Shown here piece after piece: positions 21,935 through 32,554 of a DNA stretch of 64,000 nucleotides. The position numbers and the translations under genes were made by a program. The DNA comes from Salvator merianae (taxonomy: Eukaryota > Chordata > Lepidosauria > Squamata > Teiidae): positions 2,770,446-2,834,445 of the forward strand of contig QVOM02000074.1 of the NCBI GenBank assembly GCA_003586115.2, written 5' to 3'. A model generated the notes under the pieces. It saw only the letters and a list, made by a program, of their open reading frames with translations, made no database searches and was not told where the DNA came from. Numbering within the stretch: the stretch's first letter is position 1; every line of letters starts with the position of its first letter.

Positions 21935-24363
21935 TATTGAGAAAGGGAGAAAAACATTGAAGATTAAAAGAGAAGAGTATAAAATTAAGAGTCTCTGCAG
22001 ATGATATAGTGATTATTTTAAAGGACCCAAACAAATTGATAGAAACAGTAAAACTCTTGATAGAAACTTATGGAAAAGTGGTGACTTTGAAAATTAATGA
22101 GAAAAAGATTAAAATCCTGGTAAAGAATATGGGTTCAAGGGAACAAGAAGAGCTTAGAAGAAAATCTGGATTTAATATAGAAAATAAGGTTAAATATTTA
22201 GGTATGTTTTTGACCAAACAAAACTTGACATTGTACCAGAATAATTATACAAAACTTTGGTCGGAGATTAAGTAAGATTTGAGGAAGTAGTCTAAATTCA
22301 GCTTATTGCTATTGGGAATAGTTCCAGCTATAAAATTAATGTATTGCCAAGAATGATGCTTTTGTTCCAATCCATACCAATAATAATTAATGAAGTGGTG
22401 CTTAAGCAATGGCAAAAAGATTTGACCAGATTTATATGGCAAGGTAAAACGCCAAGAATACAATTTAAATTGATGCAAGATTCAAATGAAAGAGGAGGGT
22501 TGGGTCTTCCAAATTTAAAATTATATCATACTACCTGTTGTTTAAATTGGATTGCAAAATGGTTTTGGTTAAGAGATTAAAGATTGTTACAGTTGGAAGG
22601 TCAGGATTTAAGATATGGTTGGCATGGCTCCTTATGGGACGATAAGGTAAAAATCAGCGATGGCTTGTCACTTTAAGTGTGGATGTTTGCAAGTTGCTGA
22701 AAGGGGAGATTGCTCGCCTCAAGGTCTGCATTTTTCCAGAACAGACTGCTGCAGGACCCACCCAGGGAGGGGCATGTTTTTGCAGCCAGTGATTTCCCCT
22801 TCAAGCAATTTGAGGACACGCATGCTTAAAGCAACGAGCTGTCGCTGGGTAAAAGTGAATGGTGCTTTTAAAAATCATTAGGTAAAAAATACTTTGAGAA
22901 GTTTGGAATAAATATAGAATTAGATTATATACAAAAATACCATTGTAGGTCTCACCTCCTCATGGATTATTTAAATATGGATTAAATATGAAGAATTATT
23001 GACTAGAAATGATTTAACAAATGAATTTGTTTTAAAGACAAGAGAATAATTAAACTGGAAAGGTTTGAAGATACAATGGTTTATGTATGCATAGGTTTTG
23101 GATGAGTATAAAGAAGATAAAGGAAAGATGAATTTTGAAATAGAAAGACAGAAATGGGAAGATCTCAATAAGGAAGAGAGGAATCATCAGAAAATATCTT
23201 GCATATTATCTACAGAATGCATTAGGAAGTTGGAAGAAAAGGGACTTATCACTACAGGGGACTGCTTTACATCCAATAAAGATATAAGAATGAATGAAAT
23301 CAAGGAAGCGATTTTTCAGAACAGACCAAGATGGTTGATTATAGAGAAGATGTTAAAGTCCCATGAAATAACAAGAGCTTTGTCAAGGCCGATATGCAAA
23401 TTTGAAAAAAATCTGAAACAAGCCATCGAATCCTTAAAAGGCATAATTGCCAATATATATCTTTATGTAATTGCCACCCAGGACAAACGGATGGTATCTC
23501 TTAAACAGCTATGGGAGACTGATATCCAACTGGTAATATCTGATACTGAATGGAGCAAAATAATAAATACGAAACAGAGTTGACATACTTCAATAACAAC
23601 CAAAGAGACTTTTACTAAGTTCATTTATAGATGATATTATACACCATTACATATGGCTCATATACTAAGAAATAATAACAGCAGTTGTTGGAGGGGGTAC
23701 AGAGACAAACCAACTTACTACCATATGCACTGGGATTGTCCCCCAATTAAACGTTTTTGGAAAAAAAAACAGAATCAAGAGAAGAATGTTTCAAACCCAC
23801 ATACCATGAACTTCAAAAATACTCTTTATTACACAATTTTTCAGGTTTGAATATTAGAATAGAGGAACAGAAGCGATTACAACCTTTGGTGGGGGTAACA
23901 CAATAGTCTATTGTGCGTAACTGGAAATATGCTTTGATTCTGACAAAAACAGAATGGTATAAAGCAGTATGGAGACTTATGATTAATGAATATCTCTCAG
24001 TGAAATATTCAAGATTAGAGGGAGTCGATAATGTTCAACAGTTTAGATTAATTTGGAACCCATGCATAGATGAATTGAAAAGGAGATCTTTCATTGATTT
24101 GGCCGAAAAGATATTTTTAAATAGATGGTTAACATAAGAATGGTGTTTAAGGCCTATAAGATTATGGAATTTTTAAATGGGAAAGGTGTACGGGGGCCCA
24201 AGTGGAAGGAGACACTTAGTATAGGACGTCTTTTTGTTTGTTTTGTTTTTGTTTTGTCTGTTCTTCTTGATTTGAGTATATTGTGTTTTGCTTTGTATAT
24301 TACTTTGTAGTTCAATATTTGTATATATATATTAATAGGAAATAATAAAATATATTTTAAAAA
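21935..24363 (+). mobile_element. L1 LINE, 5'-truncated in RT
   Basis: L1 ORF2 homology starts inside the RT, with the catalytic box as SADD (around 21995-22010) followed by VKYLGMFLT (22190). It continues through the post-RT region (23098..23583) to a C-terminal zinc motif in which the second Cys is Tyr (C-W-R-G-Y...H-M-H-W-D-C, about 23690-23740). A 3' UTR and A-rich tail end at about 24363. Stops and shifts are frequent. A hAT-like MITE sits inside at 22655-22847. Confidence 0.85.
22655..22847. mobile_element. hAT-like MITE nested in L1
   Basis: This 193-bp non-coding element has inverted termini: CAGCGATGGCTTGTCACTTTAA on the left and, on the minus strand, CAGCGACAGCTCGTTGCTTTAA on the right (5 mismatches in 22). 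It is flanked by ggtaaaaa (22646-22653) and ggtaaaag (22848-22855), a 7-of-8 direct repeat one base off the left end. CAG...CTG termini with an 8-bp duplication fit hAT. It interrupts L1 ORF2 and is therefore younger than the L1. Confidence 0.75.
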
Positions 24364-25130
24364 AAGATGAGGAGAGAGACATCATAGGTGTGGAATAAGA
24401 AAAAAAATTAAGGAATGTATGATAACATGGGCCAGGAATTTCAATTATAATATTCAGATGGAACAATGGGGAAAAAATTGGGTTAAAGATTTGAAATTTA
24501 CTGTATGTAATGCTTTAGAAGAAAATATCTATAAAATGATGTATAGATGGTATTTAATCCCTTATAAAATTTAAAAAAAAAATCAAAGCACGTCAATTAA
24601 GTGTTGGAAATGTAAAAAGCAAGAAGGTACCTTTTACCATATGTGGTAGACTTGTGCAAAAGCAAAAAAAAAATGGGTGCAAATATTCATGGTTATGCAG
24701 AATATCTTAAAGATGAATATTCCTTTTAAACCAGAATTTTATCTATTAGGTACAACAGAAGATAATTAATGTTAATATCTTAATCCAAAATATGGTGACT
24801 GCTGCTAGAATTGTTTAGGCACAAAAATGGAAGGGAGATTATTAGTTGGTTAAAATCACGGGTCTCACTAAAATGGACAAATTGACTAACCTGCTGAGAA
24901 ACAAGACAGTTGATAGGTTTGCTAAAAACTGGAAACCCTTTATTGACTTTCTACAATAATTAGAGAATGTACTTGTTATTGCTGGATTTGAAGAGGAAAG
25001 AGGAAAGAAGACAGGTTGGAAGAAGGAAAAAACTGAGAAATCAGGAGGGGCAAGAAACATGAAATTTAGAAGAAACTTTTGAAGAAGGAGAAAGGCAACA
25101 TACAAATAAAATTAATGTATGGATGTAACC
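24364..25130 (+). mobile_element. L1 LINE 3' fragment, different subfamily
   Basis: L1 ORF2 C-terminal homology resumes after the poly-A of the previous copy: FTVCNALEENIYKMMYRW, then a zinc motif C-W-K-C...Y-H-M-W-(stop)-T-C near 24607-24660. That motif has CX2C spacing rather than the CX3C of the L1 at 9.8-13.5 kb, so it is another L1 lineage. A decayed 3' tail runs to about 25130. Confidence 0.75.
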
Positions 25131-25153
25131 TGTTACATTAAATGTATTTATCC

Positions 25154-25488
25154 ACGCTCTGGTAACTTCCAGATTGGACTATTGTAATGCGCTTTCCATG
25201 GGGCTGCCCCTGAAGACAGTTCAGAAGCTGCAACTGGTGCAGAATGCAGCTGCTAAGCTGCTGACCGGAATAGCTGGCGGGATGCACATCATGCCAGTCT
25301 TAAAAGAGCTGCCCTGGCTGCCAATTTGCTACTGAGCCCCGTTTAAGGTGTTAACCTTATTTTATAAGGCCCTAAATGACTTGGGTCCCAAATATCTAAA
25401 GGGACACCTTCTTCCATACCGACCTGCCCATACCTTAAGATCTGTAAGATGCCTTCTGGTTGTACCACCATCGTCAGTAGCAAAAGTG
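25154..25488 (+). mobile_element. L2-like LINE, left half (split by ERV)
   Basis: This encodes the L2-like ORF2 end: LDYCNALSMGLPLKTVQKLQLVQNAA (read through 25170-25250), PVLKELPWLP, and a block ending in VPPSSVAKVV where the ERV begins. The reading continues at 33661 with TWDRAFSVMAHRLWN. The two halves share only the 4-bp GTGC duplication at the break. Confidence 0.85.
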
Positions 25489-25492
25489 GTGC

Positions 25493-26788
25493 TGTTACGA
25501 AACACCTGAATGTGTAGCCCTGCCATAACAGGAGCACATAAATATATATAAACTGAAATATAACTATCAGGTTTTAAATACAGGGAAAATGACCAGAATT
25601 CCTGGACCCTGGAGAGAATTAATTTACCCATGTTTTTGCTATGCCTGCATCCATTTTAAAAAGGGAAAAAACTGCCTGCAAAAGTACCAAAATTTCCATT
25701 CTAACTCTCTGAAAGAAGCTCAGGAAATTAAAACATTAAATGGTTACCAGTAGGTATTTTGCAACTTACAAAAGACTGATTGGTTCAGTAAACATTCTGA
25801 AGCTACAGTAAGCAAAAGGATCTTTCCAAAACTAGTTCTGACCAGATTTGAAGAGGATGTCTTGAGCAAAGGTCATCAGAAAACCCATTAGCAGTTATTA
25901 GCACCCACTATCAGACAAACAATCAAGTTCAGGAGTATTCCCTCATCCCCACATGTACGCCAGGGAGGCAGGAAACAGACGAAATAAGGGCATCCATGAC
26001 ACAAGCGCTAACTTCACAAACTCCTCCCTATTCCATCCCCTCAAAATTCCCGCCAGTGCAAATCTCAATTAACATCAATGCATCACAGCCTAGGAAAAGC
26101 TCCGCCCTGGGGTGAAACCAGGAGGGAGGGGCAAATCTTCCCAATGTGGATAAAAATCATACGTTTTGGGGCAGTAATTTAGCGCTAAAACCGCTCAGAC
26201 CCCCCTTTTTCCTGATATCCACTGCTTTCTGCTGGCGCCTGGATCCGAAAGAGAAGCTCCACTCCATTCTGCCTCCTCCTACTTGCTGCCACCATTGGAA
26301 GAAAAAGGGACAAGCTACTTCAAGAGGGTGAGAACCATAACTGGATGCTCCTTTAGAAAAATAGGGCTTTAGCATAGAAATAGGCAGAAATAGGCTCTTT
26401 TCTCACCTTATCCTCATACAAAGCTCTGAGCTCAGATAGTAAAACATTGTTTTCCCTCCTTTTCAAGGCTTTCCAGAGCTGTACAACCCTTTCCTGTTAC
26501 CCTTTTAATCTCAATCTTGTTCTGATTCAATACAGAAGTCTATATTTGTGGGGTTTGTTTTATTTTCTTTTTAAAATTGTTTTGGAGGACTGCCCTCCAT
26601 TTAATAAAGTTTTAACCCTGATTAATTATAGAACAGCGTTTGGAGTGTTTCTCAAGGCAAATCAGGGCCTTTCATGCCATTTTAGCGTTATTAAAACCAT
26701 AACCAAGATATCGATCCCTAAAAAGGTCTGATACCTGGGGCAGAAGCTAATTTCCCCAAAATATCTTCCCAGAGCTCGGCATTTAACA
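25493..26788 (+). repeat. ERV 5' LTR
   Basis: This 1296-bp LTR runs TGTTACG...TTAACA. It aligns with the 3' LTR at the ends and in islands (for example GAAATATAACTAT, TGACCAGAAT and GAAGCTCAGGAAATTA). Middle parts differ greatly and it is about 190 bp longer. A polyadenylation signal AATAAA lies at 26603-26608. The last 105 bp (26684-26788) are almost identical to 33554-33656, with two 1-base indels and one substitution. Confidence 0.85.
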
Positions 26789-26815
26789 GTTTGGTGGAGA
26801 ACGGAGCATTGGAAC
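26789..26815 (+). promoter_or_regulatory. Candidate primer-binding site
   Basis: The position directly after the 5' LTR is where a retroviral tRNA primer-binding site lies. TGGTGGAGAACGGAGCAT starts three bases in and begins with TGG, as expected for pairing with a tRNA CCA end. I could not assign the tRNA. Confidence 0.4.
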
Positions 26816-27018
26816 TCGTTATATACACGTGTTTAAAGTAACGTGGGAATCGTGCACACGAGTTTGGGCGCTAATTTGGCTAGAAAGTGCTCTGTCTGAT
26901 TGGATCTTTACCAAAAAGTGATTTTTAAGTGCACAGCAAACTGTTTTGGAAGTTTTTACTGTTTTTGTGAGAATTTGTGGGAATTTGGTAGTTTTTCTGC
27001 AATTGTGAGAAAGGGAAC

Positions 27019-29022
27019 ATGGCAGAAGGTTTGTTTAGGAAATAGGAAAAACCAGACAAACTAAGGCAATGGATAGAAGCCCAGGGATCATGCATATGGC
27101 ATCCTGAAATTTTCAAGAATAAAGGACGGGTAAAAGAAATCCTTGTTTATGGATTTCAGGAATATTTTTCTAAATTTAAATTTAATAGAGGAACTAAAAC
27201 ATCAGTTGCAATATGGGGTACCTGGAAAGCAATTGGGGCTTTAGAAGAAACAGTACAGGCCAAAGAGGAGATTATTTCAGACTTGAGGCAGCAATTGAAA
27301 GTATGTTCTCAAGACTGGGCTGACCATACAGAACAAATGAAAAAAGAGATAGAAAAAGAAAGAGAACAACAGGCAGAAATGAGGGTAAGAGAAGAGAAGG
27401 AAAAAGAGGAATTGAGAAGACAGCTAGAATTAGAAAGGGAGAAATTTCAGTTAGAGATAGCAGAATTACGCAGACAGTTGCAGGTCGAGAGTGAAAGATC
27501 TCAGCTGGCTCAAACCTCTGCTACTGCAGAAAAAGTTCAGCTAGTAGAAGCTTTGCGGGAATCAAGAGGCAAACTATTAGAAGTACAAGAAGCTAAGGAA
27601 GATGTTGGGCGCCAGTTGCTAGTAGTACAAAAGCAGCTAGAAGAGGCTAAAGCAACTGCCTCATATCTAGTGGCTCACGCCCATGATAAAATGGGGAGTG
27701 TTTCACATGAGTTGTGTGAGGAAAGGATTAGAGAATTAGAATGGAAATTACAGACACACCAAGGTGTTATTGCAGCTGTAAAAGCTCAAAATGCTCCTAT
27801 GGTAGTGGCAGAAGCACTTTTGGCTCCTGTACGTGCGTGTGAAACCTCTGCAAGCCAGGCTTTACAAAGTACTGGTGGTAATGGGTCCAAAGCCCTTTTG
27901 CCTAGGGTGGAGGAATCTAAATGGATTCCTCCTACCAATAAAAGCAGGATGGCCCCCATTAAGATAAAGAATATTAGCAAGATTGGGGATGGAGGAGCCA
28001 TTACTAGAGAAAAGGTGACAGAATCTTTTCCCTTTAAGATGCAAGAAATCCAAGCTTTGGCAAAACAATTTGGTGTTTTAAACAAGGAAACATGCATTGA
28101 ATGGATTTCTAAGGTGTGGCAGCAATCGGAAGTGTGGAGTGGGCAGGACCTTACACAGTTAGCAAGGGCATGCGTTGCTCCTTCTGATGCCCCTACTATG
28201 GAAATTGAAATTTCTTCCGTTTCTTCTTCGACGGATACGATGGCTGATTGGGCTGCAGCAATGCTACAAACTTTTCATCCTGGTAAAAGTCTAACCCGTA
28301 TCTTCCAAAATGAAGTGCAGTCCCCTTATGAATACCCAGAAATGTACGTGCAGAGAAAAGTAATATTAGCCACCATAGCTGGATTAATGCCTCCAGATGA
28401 GGAAGAAAAGGAAAGTGGAGAATCTTTTGATGATCTTGCACATAGCCAGCTTATTGAAGAGATTTGGTTTGGGCTTTCTCCTTCCTTAAAACTTGCCTTG
28501 GTTTCATATGATAGGACAGGAATTACCTACCAAGAGTTTGTAGAAGCAGTGCACAAAGCAGCTAAAATTTTGAAAGAGGCAGGACAGTTAAATATAAAAA
28601 GGAAAGAGAGGGAAAAAGTTCAAAAAGAACCCATCAATACCTTGGTGACAAATCCCAATATGAAAATTGGAACTGGAACCCAGAATAGGAGGTTTCCCCA
28701 TGATCAGAGGCAATCAGCCCAAAACAGGCAGCCTCAGCAGTCATTAATGTCTCAGCCTGTTTCCCAAATGCAGAGGCAAGGATCCAGCCAAGAACCTAGT
28801 TTTCGTAGCATGTTGTGGAATGAATTAAAGAAATTGGGTTTTGATATGAAAATATTTGATAAAAAGGAGAATAGTTTTCTTTTGGAGGCTTTGACAAGGG
28901 CACGGAGGGAAGCAGAATTTGCTGCTGCCAGACCGCCTGCCCTTGCCACTAACAGTAATTGCCCTAATGTTGTTCCTTCTGCCCCCCCTCTTGCTTCAAT
29001 GCAGGGTAATGGTAATGCATGA
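27019..29022 (+). pseudogene. ERV gag-like ORF, one early stop
   Basis: The first ATG of the leader (27019) opens a frame broken by TAG at codon 9 (27043-27045), then open to TGA at 29020. An internal Met at 27283 gives 579 residues. From that Met, residues 1-170 are a strongly charged Glu/Lys/Arg/Gln coiled coil. Residues 225-430 look like a capsid, with a major-homology-region pattern at 346-358 (Q, E at +4, Y at +9, R at +12). Residues 440-520 are Gln-rich, and PSAP at 565-568 is a late-budding-type motif. No CCHC zinc knuckle is seen. The product would be the particle-forming protein. The single stop in 668 codons, despite diverged LTRs, is striking. Confidence 0.75.
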
Positions 29023-29070
29023 AGGGGCCCTGCTCAGACTTTAAGTGGAGAGACTTTTGTCTCACCGCAA

Positions 29071-30825
29071 TTGACAATAGTTACTGGGATTAAGGATTGT
29101 GATTTTGATGTTAAAAGGGGCCAATCTGAGCGGGGAATTTTGGGTTTGCGTGGTCCCGAACCTAAGAAAAAGATTTGTCCTCCTACTAAGGAATTGTGTG
29201 TAGAAGAAAGAAAAGATGTATTGGATGCTTTAAGAATCGTATCTGGTAGAACTGCAGTGTTAGAAAATGACCAGAAGGCTACAGAAAGCAAGAATGTAGA
29301 AATTGTGTTAGGCGTGCCTTGTGATCATGTACCTGAATCCATAGGAGATAATGTGTGTAGTGTGCAGGAAAAAGAATCTGATGTTGAAGATTTAAAAAGA
29401 CAGTCTGAAAGTCAGACTGCACAGGAATCTGGAGTTATGGCAGCAGGAAAGCATAGAGACAGGATTTCTCTTGCTTTGCCTGTGGAAGTTGAGATTGTTG
29501 ATGTGCCTCAGAGCATTTTGGAAAAGAAAATTGTTGATCATTGTGTAACTAGTGTTGAAAACGAGCCTAACAGTCAGGGGACACAGAAATTTGCTACTGC
29601 TTTAAATATGACAATGGAAAAGGGTTTGAATCCATTTTTGTGTGCTGAATGGGAACAAATGGAGGCTGGTAGTGGTTTGTCTAGGAATGACAGAACCAAC
29701 TTAGTCAGGCAAGAAGTTCCATTTGAGGCACAGGAAGGAGACAACCTTACAGGGTCGTTGTTTCATAAAGAGAGCAGATTTGGGTGTTTAGATTTTGAGG
29801 CTTGTGTTTCTAACTCTGAAGCAAAGATCTCAATTGTACCAGAATGTGAAAATCTGCAGGAATGCAATTTTAAACAAAAAAGCTTTCCTGTAAATTATAA
29901 TAGAGCAGGTAGTTCCTCAGGAAAACTTTTGGAAAAAGAAAGCAGGTTCGGTTGTGTAAGTTTTGAGGCATGTAATTCTAGTGCTATGGCTTTGGTAGAA
30001 CATGGCTCTGATAGGGAGAATGTTGCTGTTGATTCTAATTACACTGAGGCAAGAAAACAGGAGAGGATCAGTCTGATCCAAACCTGGGAAAAGGATTTAG
30101 AAGTTACTTCTTTGGTTACTCAAAGGGAAGAAAATAGAGAGGCTTGTGTTTTTGTAGACTCTGGAGTAAGAAAGGAGGCTCAGGATGTGTCTAGTATGTG
30201 CAAGGGAAGTCCAGAGTTGGAACCACAGGAGAAAGTTTGTGAAGTGCAACCTGTAGATCTTCCAGCAGTGACAGGAGCCTATCTATTAGGATTGGTTTTA
30301 GGTTTCCAATTAGCTTTGAATGCTAGGACGTTGCCAAAAGGTGATCTCAGGTGTAAAAAGAAAGAAGAGGATAACTTAGAGCAGAAAAAGGAAGAATCAG
30401 TGGTTGAAAGTATGGATTCTCAGGAATTTGAAAATCAGAAGGAAAGTATGCTGGAATGCCAGAATATTTCTGAAATGGTAAAAAGTGAGGACAAAGGAAA
30501 TTGTAGCAACCAAGAGAAGACAGGCAGGAAGATTTTGCAGAACAATGAATTGTCTGTCCCTGTAGCAAATTTGGGTGTTTTAAAGACATCCCTTTTACAT
30601 CTGTATGTTTATTCAAGTTCTGAATTTTGGGCACAATACAGGGTGCAATTTCTTTTCTCAAAGATCATTGTACTTGGAAAACCGCCACCAGAACCCCCCC
30701 CCCCAAACAGGGAATTTTACTACTGGAAGAATGGCATGAGCCCCCATTTTTCTTTTCAGTCCAAAGGTTTTGCTGCAAGGCATAAGGCTCTTAGCATTTG
30801 TTTACTCTTGCATGTTTGTTTTTAA
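29071..30825 (+). CDS. Unknown ORF following gag in ERV (584 codons)
   Basis: The frame is the same as gag and is open from directly after its TGA (29023); the first Met is 29071. It has no similarity I recognise to protease, RT, integrase or envelope. It is acidic and Ser/Glu-rich, with two copies of a KESRFGCxxFEAC motif (residues 233-245 and 289-301, 11 of 13 identical, each with a CX5C pair). One hydrophobic segment of about 17 residues (400-417) is followed by basic and acidic stretches. There is no signal peptide. The C-terminal 80 residues look less protein-like (a poly-Pro from a C-run at 30696-30707) and may be read-in. It could be made by readthrough or as a spliced product. Function unknown. 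Confidence 0.6.
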   Translation: MTIVTGIKDCDFDVKRGQSERGILGLRGPEPKKKICPPTKELCVEERKDVLDALRIVSGRTAVLENDQKATESKNVEIVLGVPCDHVPESIGDNVCSVQEKESDVEDLKRQSESQTAQESGVMAAGKHRDRISLALPVEVEIVDVPQSILEKKIVDHCVTSVENEPNSQGTQKFATALNMTMEKGLNPFLCAEWEQMEAGSGLSRNDRTNLVRQEVPFEAQEGDNLTGSLFHKESRFGCLDFEACVSNSEAKISIVPECENLQECNFKQKSFPVNYNRAGSSSGKLLEKESRFGCVSFEACNSSAMALVEHGSDRENVAVDSNYTEARKQERISLIQTWEKDLEVTSLVTQREENREACVFVDSGVRKEAQDVSSMCKGSPELEPQEKVCEVQPVDLPAVTGAYLLGLVLGFQLALNARTLPKGDLRCKKKEEDNLEQKKEESVVESMDSQEFENQKESMLECQNISEMVKSEDKGNCSNQEKTGRKILQNNELSVPVANLGVLKTSLLHLYVYSSSEFWAQYRVQFLFSKIIVLGKPPPEPPPPNREFYYWKNGMSPHFSFQSKGFAARHKALSICLLLHVCF

Positions 30826-32554
30826 GATTATTCAGTAGCTCAGTGGGTGATTGTTTACCCATTTTTGTGCTCTGAATGGTTTGGGAATTCTTCTCAGCTG
30901 AAGGACTGGAAGGGCAAGCCTAAACTATTCATGAAGAGAGCTGAACTCTGTGTATGGTCAGGAACTATGAGTGCTTCCTGATTGATTGCTGTGCATCCCT
31001 AGTGGTGATCTTTTGAATTCTCAAAGTTTTGATTTTGAAGAAGGAAAAGTTTTATTTTTATTTTTGTTTTGAAAGTTTTTTTTTTCCTTTTACTGCGTAG
31101 TATGCCCTGATGGTGGCAACTGCAGCTGAAAAGTTTTGATTATTTTGATTATTATTATTTTTTAAAAATTGATTTTGCCTTTGACAGTTTTGATTTTAAA
31201 TTCTCATTTGAGCTCAAGGGAGAAATGGCATAGCTCCCATACAGTTTTGTTTTCCTTTTCATTGAAATCCCTTTTCTTCTTGCTCTTTCTATAGGACAAA
31301 TGATTTCTAAAACCCTAAGTTTTGCTGGGATTGCCCAAATGCAGTCCTCCTTTTTCCTTTCTTTCCTTCCTTTCTTTCTTCCCCCATTATTTACTCTATA
31401 GTATAGAATAGGGAATCCTTTAGTAAGGGAAAGAAGAAGAAGCATCTTTTCCTCCATGGAAGAAGAAAGAGAGATCAACATGTGTTCCGGGTCGTAGCTG
31501 GAATCAGTGCATCATTGGACAATTGGATCTCTGCAGTGAAAGGTGTAGCAGCTGTTTGAAGATTTTACCACAGTTGTGCCTACATGAAAAGACCTGAAAA
31601 GACTGTGAGCTGAGCCAACAATCTGCAGAGAACTGAGAACTTTTCTACTGTGAATTGAACCAAAGACTTGATGCCAGTATCTAAACAAAGCAAAGAACTG
31701 TAGAACTTGGAACATTTCTATGCTATGAACATTGCTACCTTGTTATAAGAAATTTAATGCCAACATCTGGAACTGTGAAACAAGGAACTGTTACTTGTTG
31801 AGAACTTTGAACTTTTACTCTTGCATACAGATAGAGAAGACAGAAGATCCTGATTCAAGTTGCCAAGTCAACTGTTACTTTCTATACGTTATTGTTATTT
31901 TTCTAATGCATTTGATATATATTGTTGCCAATTGTTGCATTTGTATTGTTATGAGTTATTATGTATACTGATTTTTGCTTTGGTGCCTGACTCCTATTGA
32001 AGGAGATCATTCCCAGCATTGAAACAGTCGCATTATGATATATGATTGTTATTTGAAATGTTTTGATTATGATTATGCTTAATTTCCTTTACTTGCTTTC
32101 ATCTTTATATCTTTCCCTTTCCTTTCCCCAGTTGGTACATGATTTTAGGATTGTTTTTTGTTTTTGTTTTTTTCTTTTATAGGAACATTTATTAGATTAT
32201 ATCATTGGGCAAGTTAGGGAGCTCAAAATCCACAGTACCAAATATTAAGAAGTCAAGAGATGTTTTTACCGAGAGCAATTTTTTTTTTAGCATTGCCATA
32301 GATATGGAGAATGCAACAAAGCAGTCTTTTTGAGAGTTCTCATTTGAATTTTGAGTTGTGAATTTGGTTCTACATTCGATTGTGATTTTATTCACTGGAC
32401 AAATACTTGCCTTAATCTTAACTGGAATTGCATTAAGAAAACCTCTGAGAACATTCCCCAAAAGTTACAGTTCGGGCCTATAAAGCCTTATTGAGTATAA
32501 AGTTTTATGTCTAGACAAAAATACTGGGAGTATTTTGTCTATAACGGGGGGAAT
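30826..32554 (+). other. ERV 3' non-coding region
   Basis: This holds 1.7 kb with no long sense frame where pol 3' end and env would normally lie. It contains T-rich stretches, a TTTC/TTCC run (31348-31385) and a tandem repeat at 31614-31830. A splice-acceptor-like pyrimidine tract ends in CAG near 32130, and a G-rich, polypurine-tract-like AACGGGGGGAAT (32543-32554) touches the 3' LTR. The minus-strand 89-codon frame at 32192..32461 is not recognisable. Confidence 0.55.
31614..31830 (+). repeat. Imperfect tandem repeat in ERV 3' region
   Basis: Three diverged units start with GCC at 31614, 31673 and 31759. Each has a GCCA(A/G)(C/T)A-type start, AAGAACTG-like words and repeated GAACT words. 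Unit length is about 60-86 bp. Its position before the 3' LTR resembles where some retroviruses keep direct repeats or transport elements, but no function is shown. Confidence 0.6.

Noticed and set aside
30148..30171. V-F-V-D-S-G-V in the unknown ERV frame, resembling a retroviral aspartic protease active site
   Set aside because: No flap Gly region, no second conserved block (ILG-R-D type) and no protease-length fold around it; a five-residue match in a 584-residue protein is easily chance.
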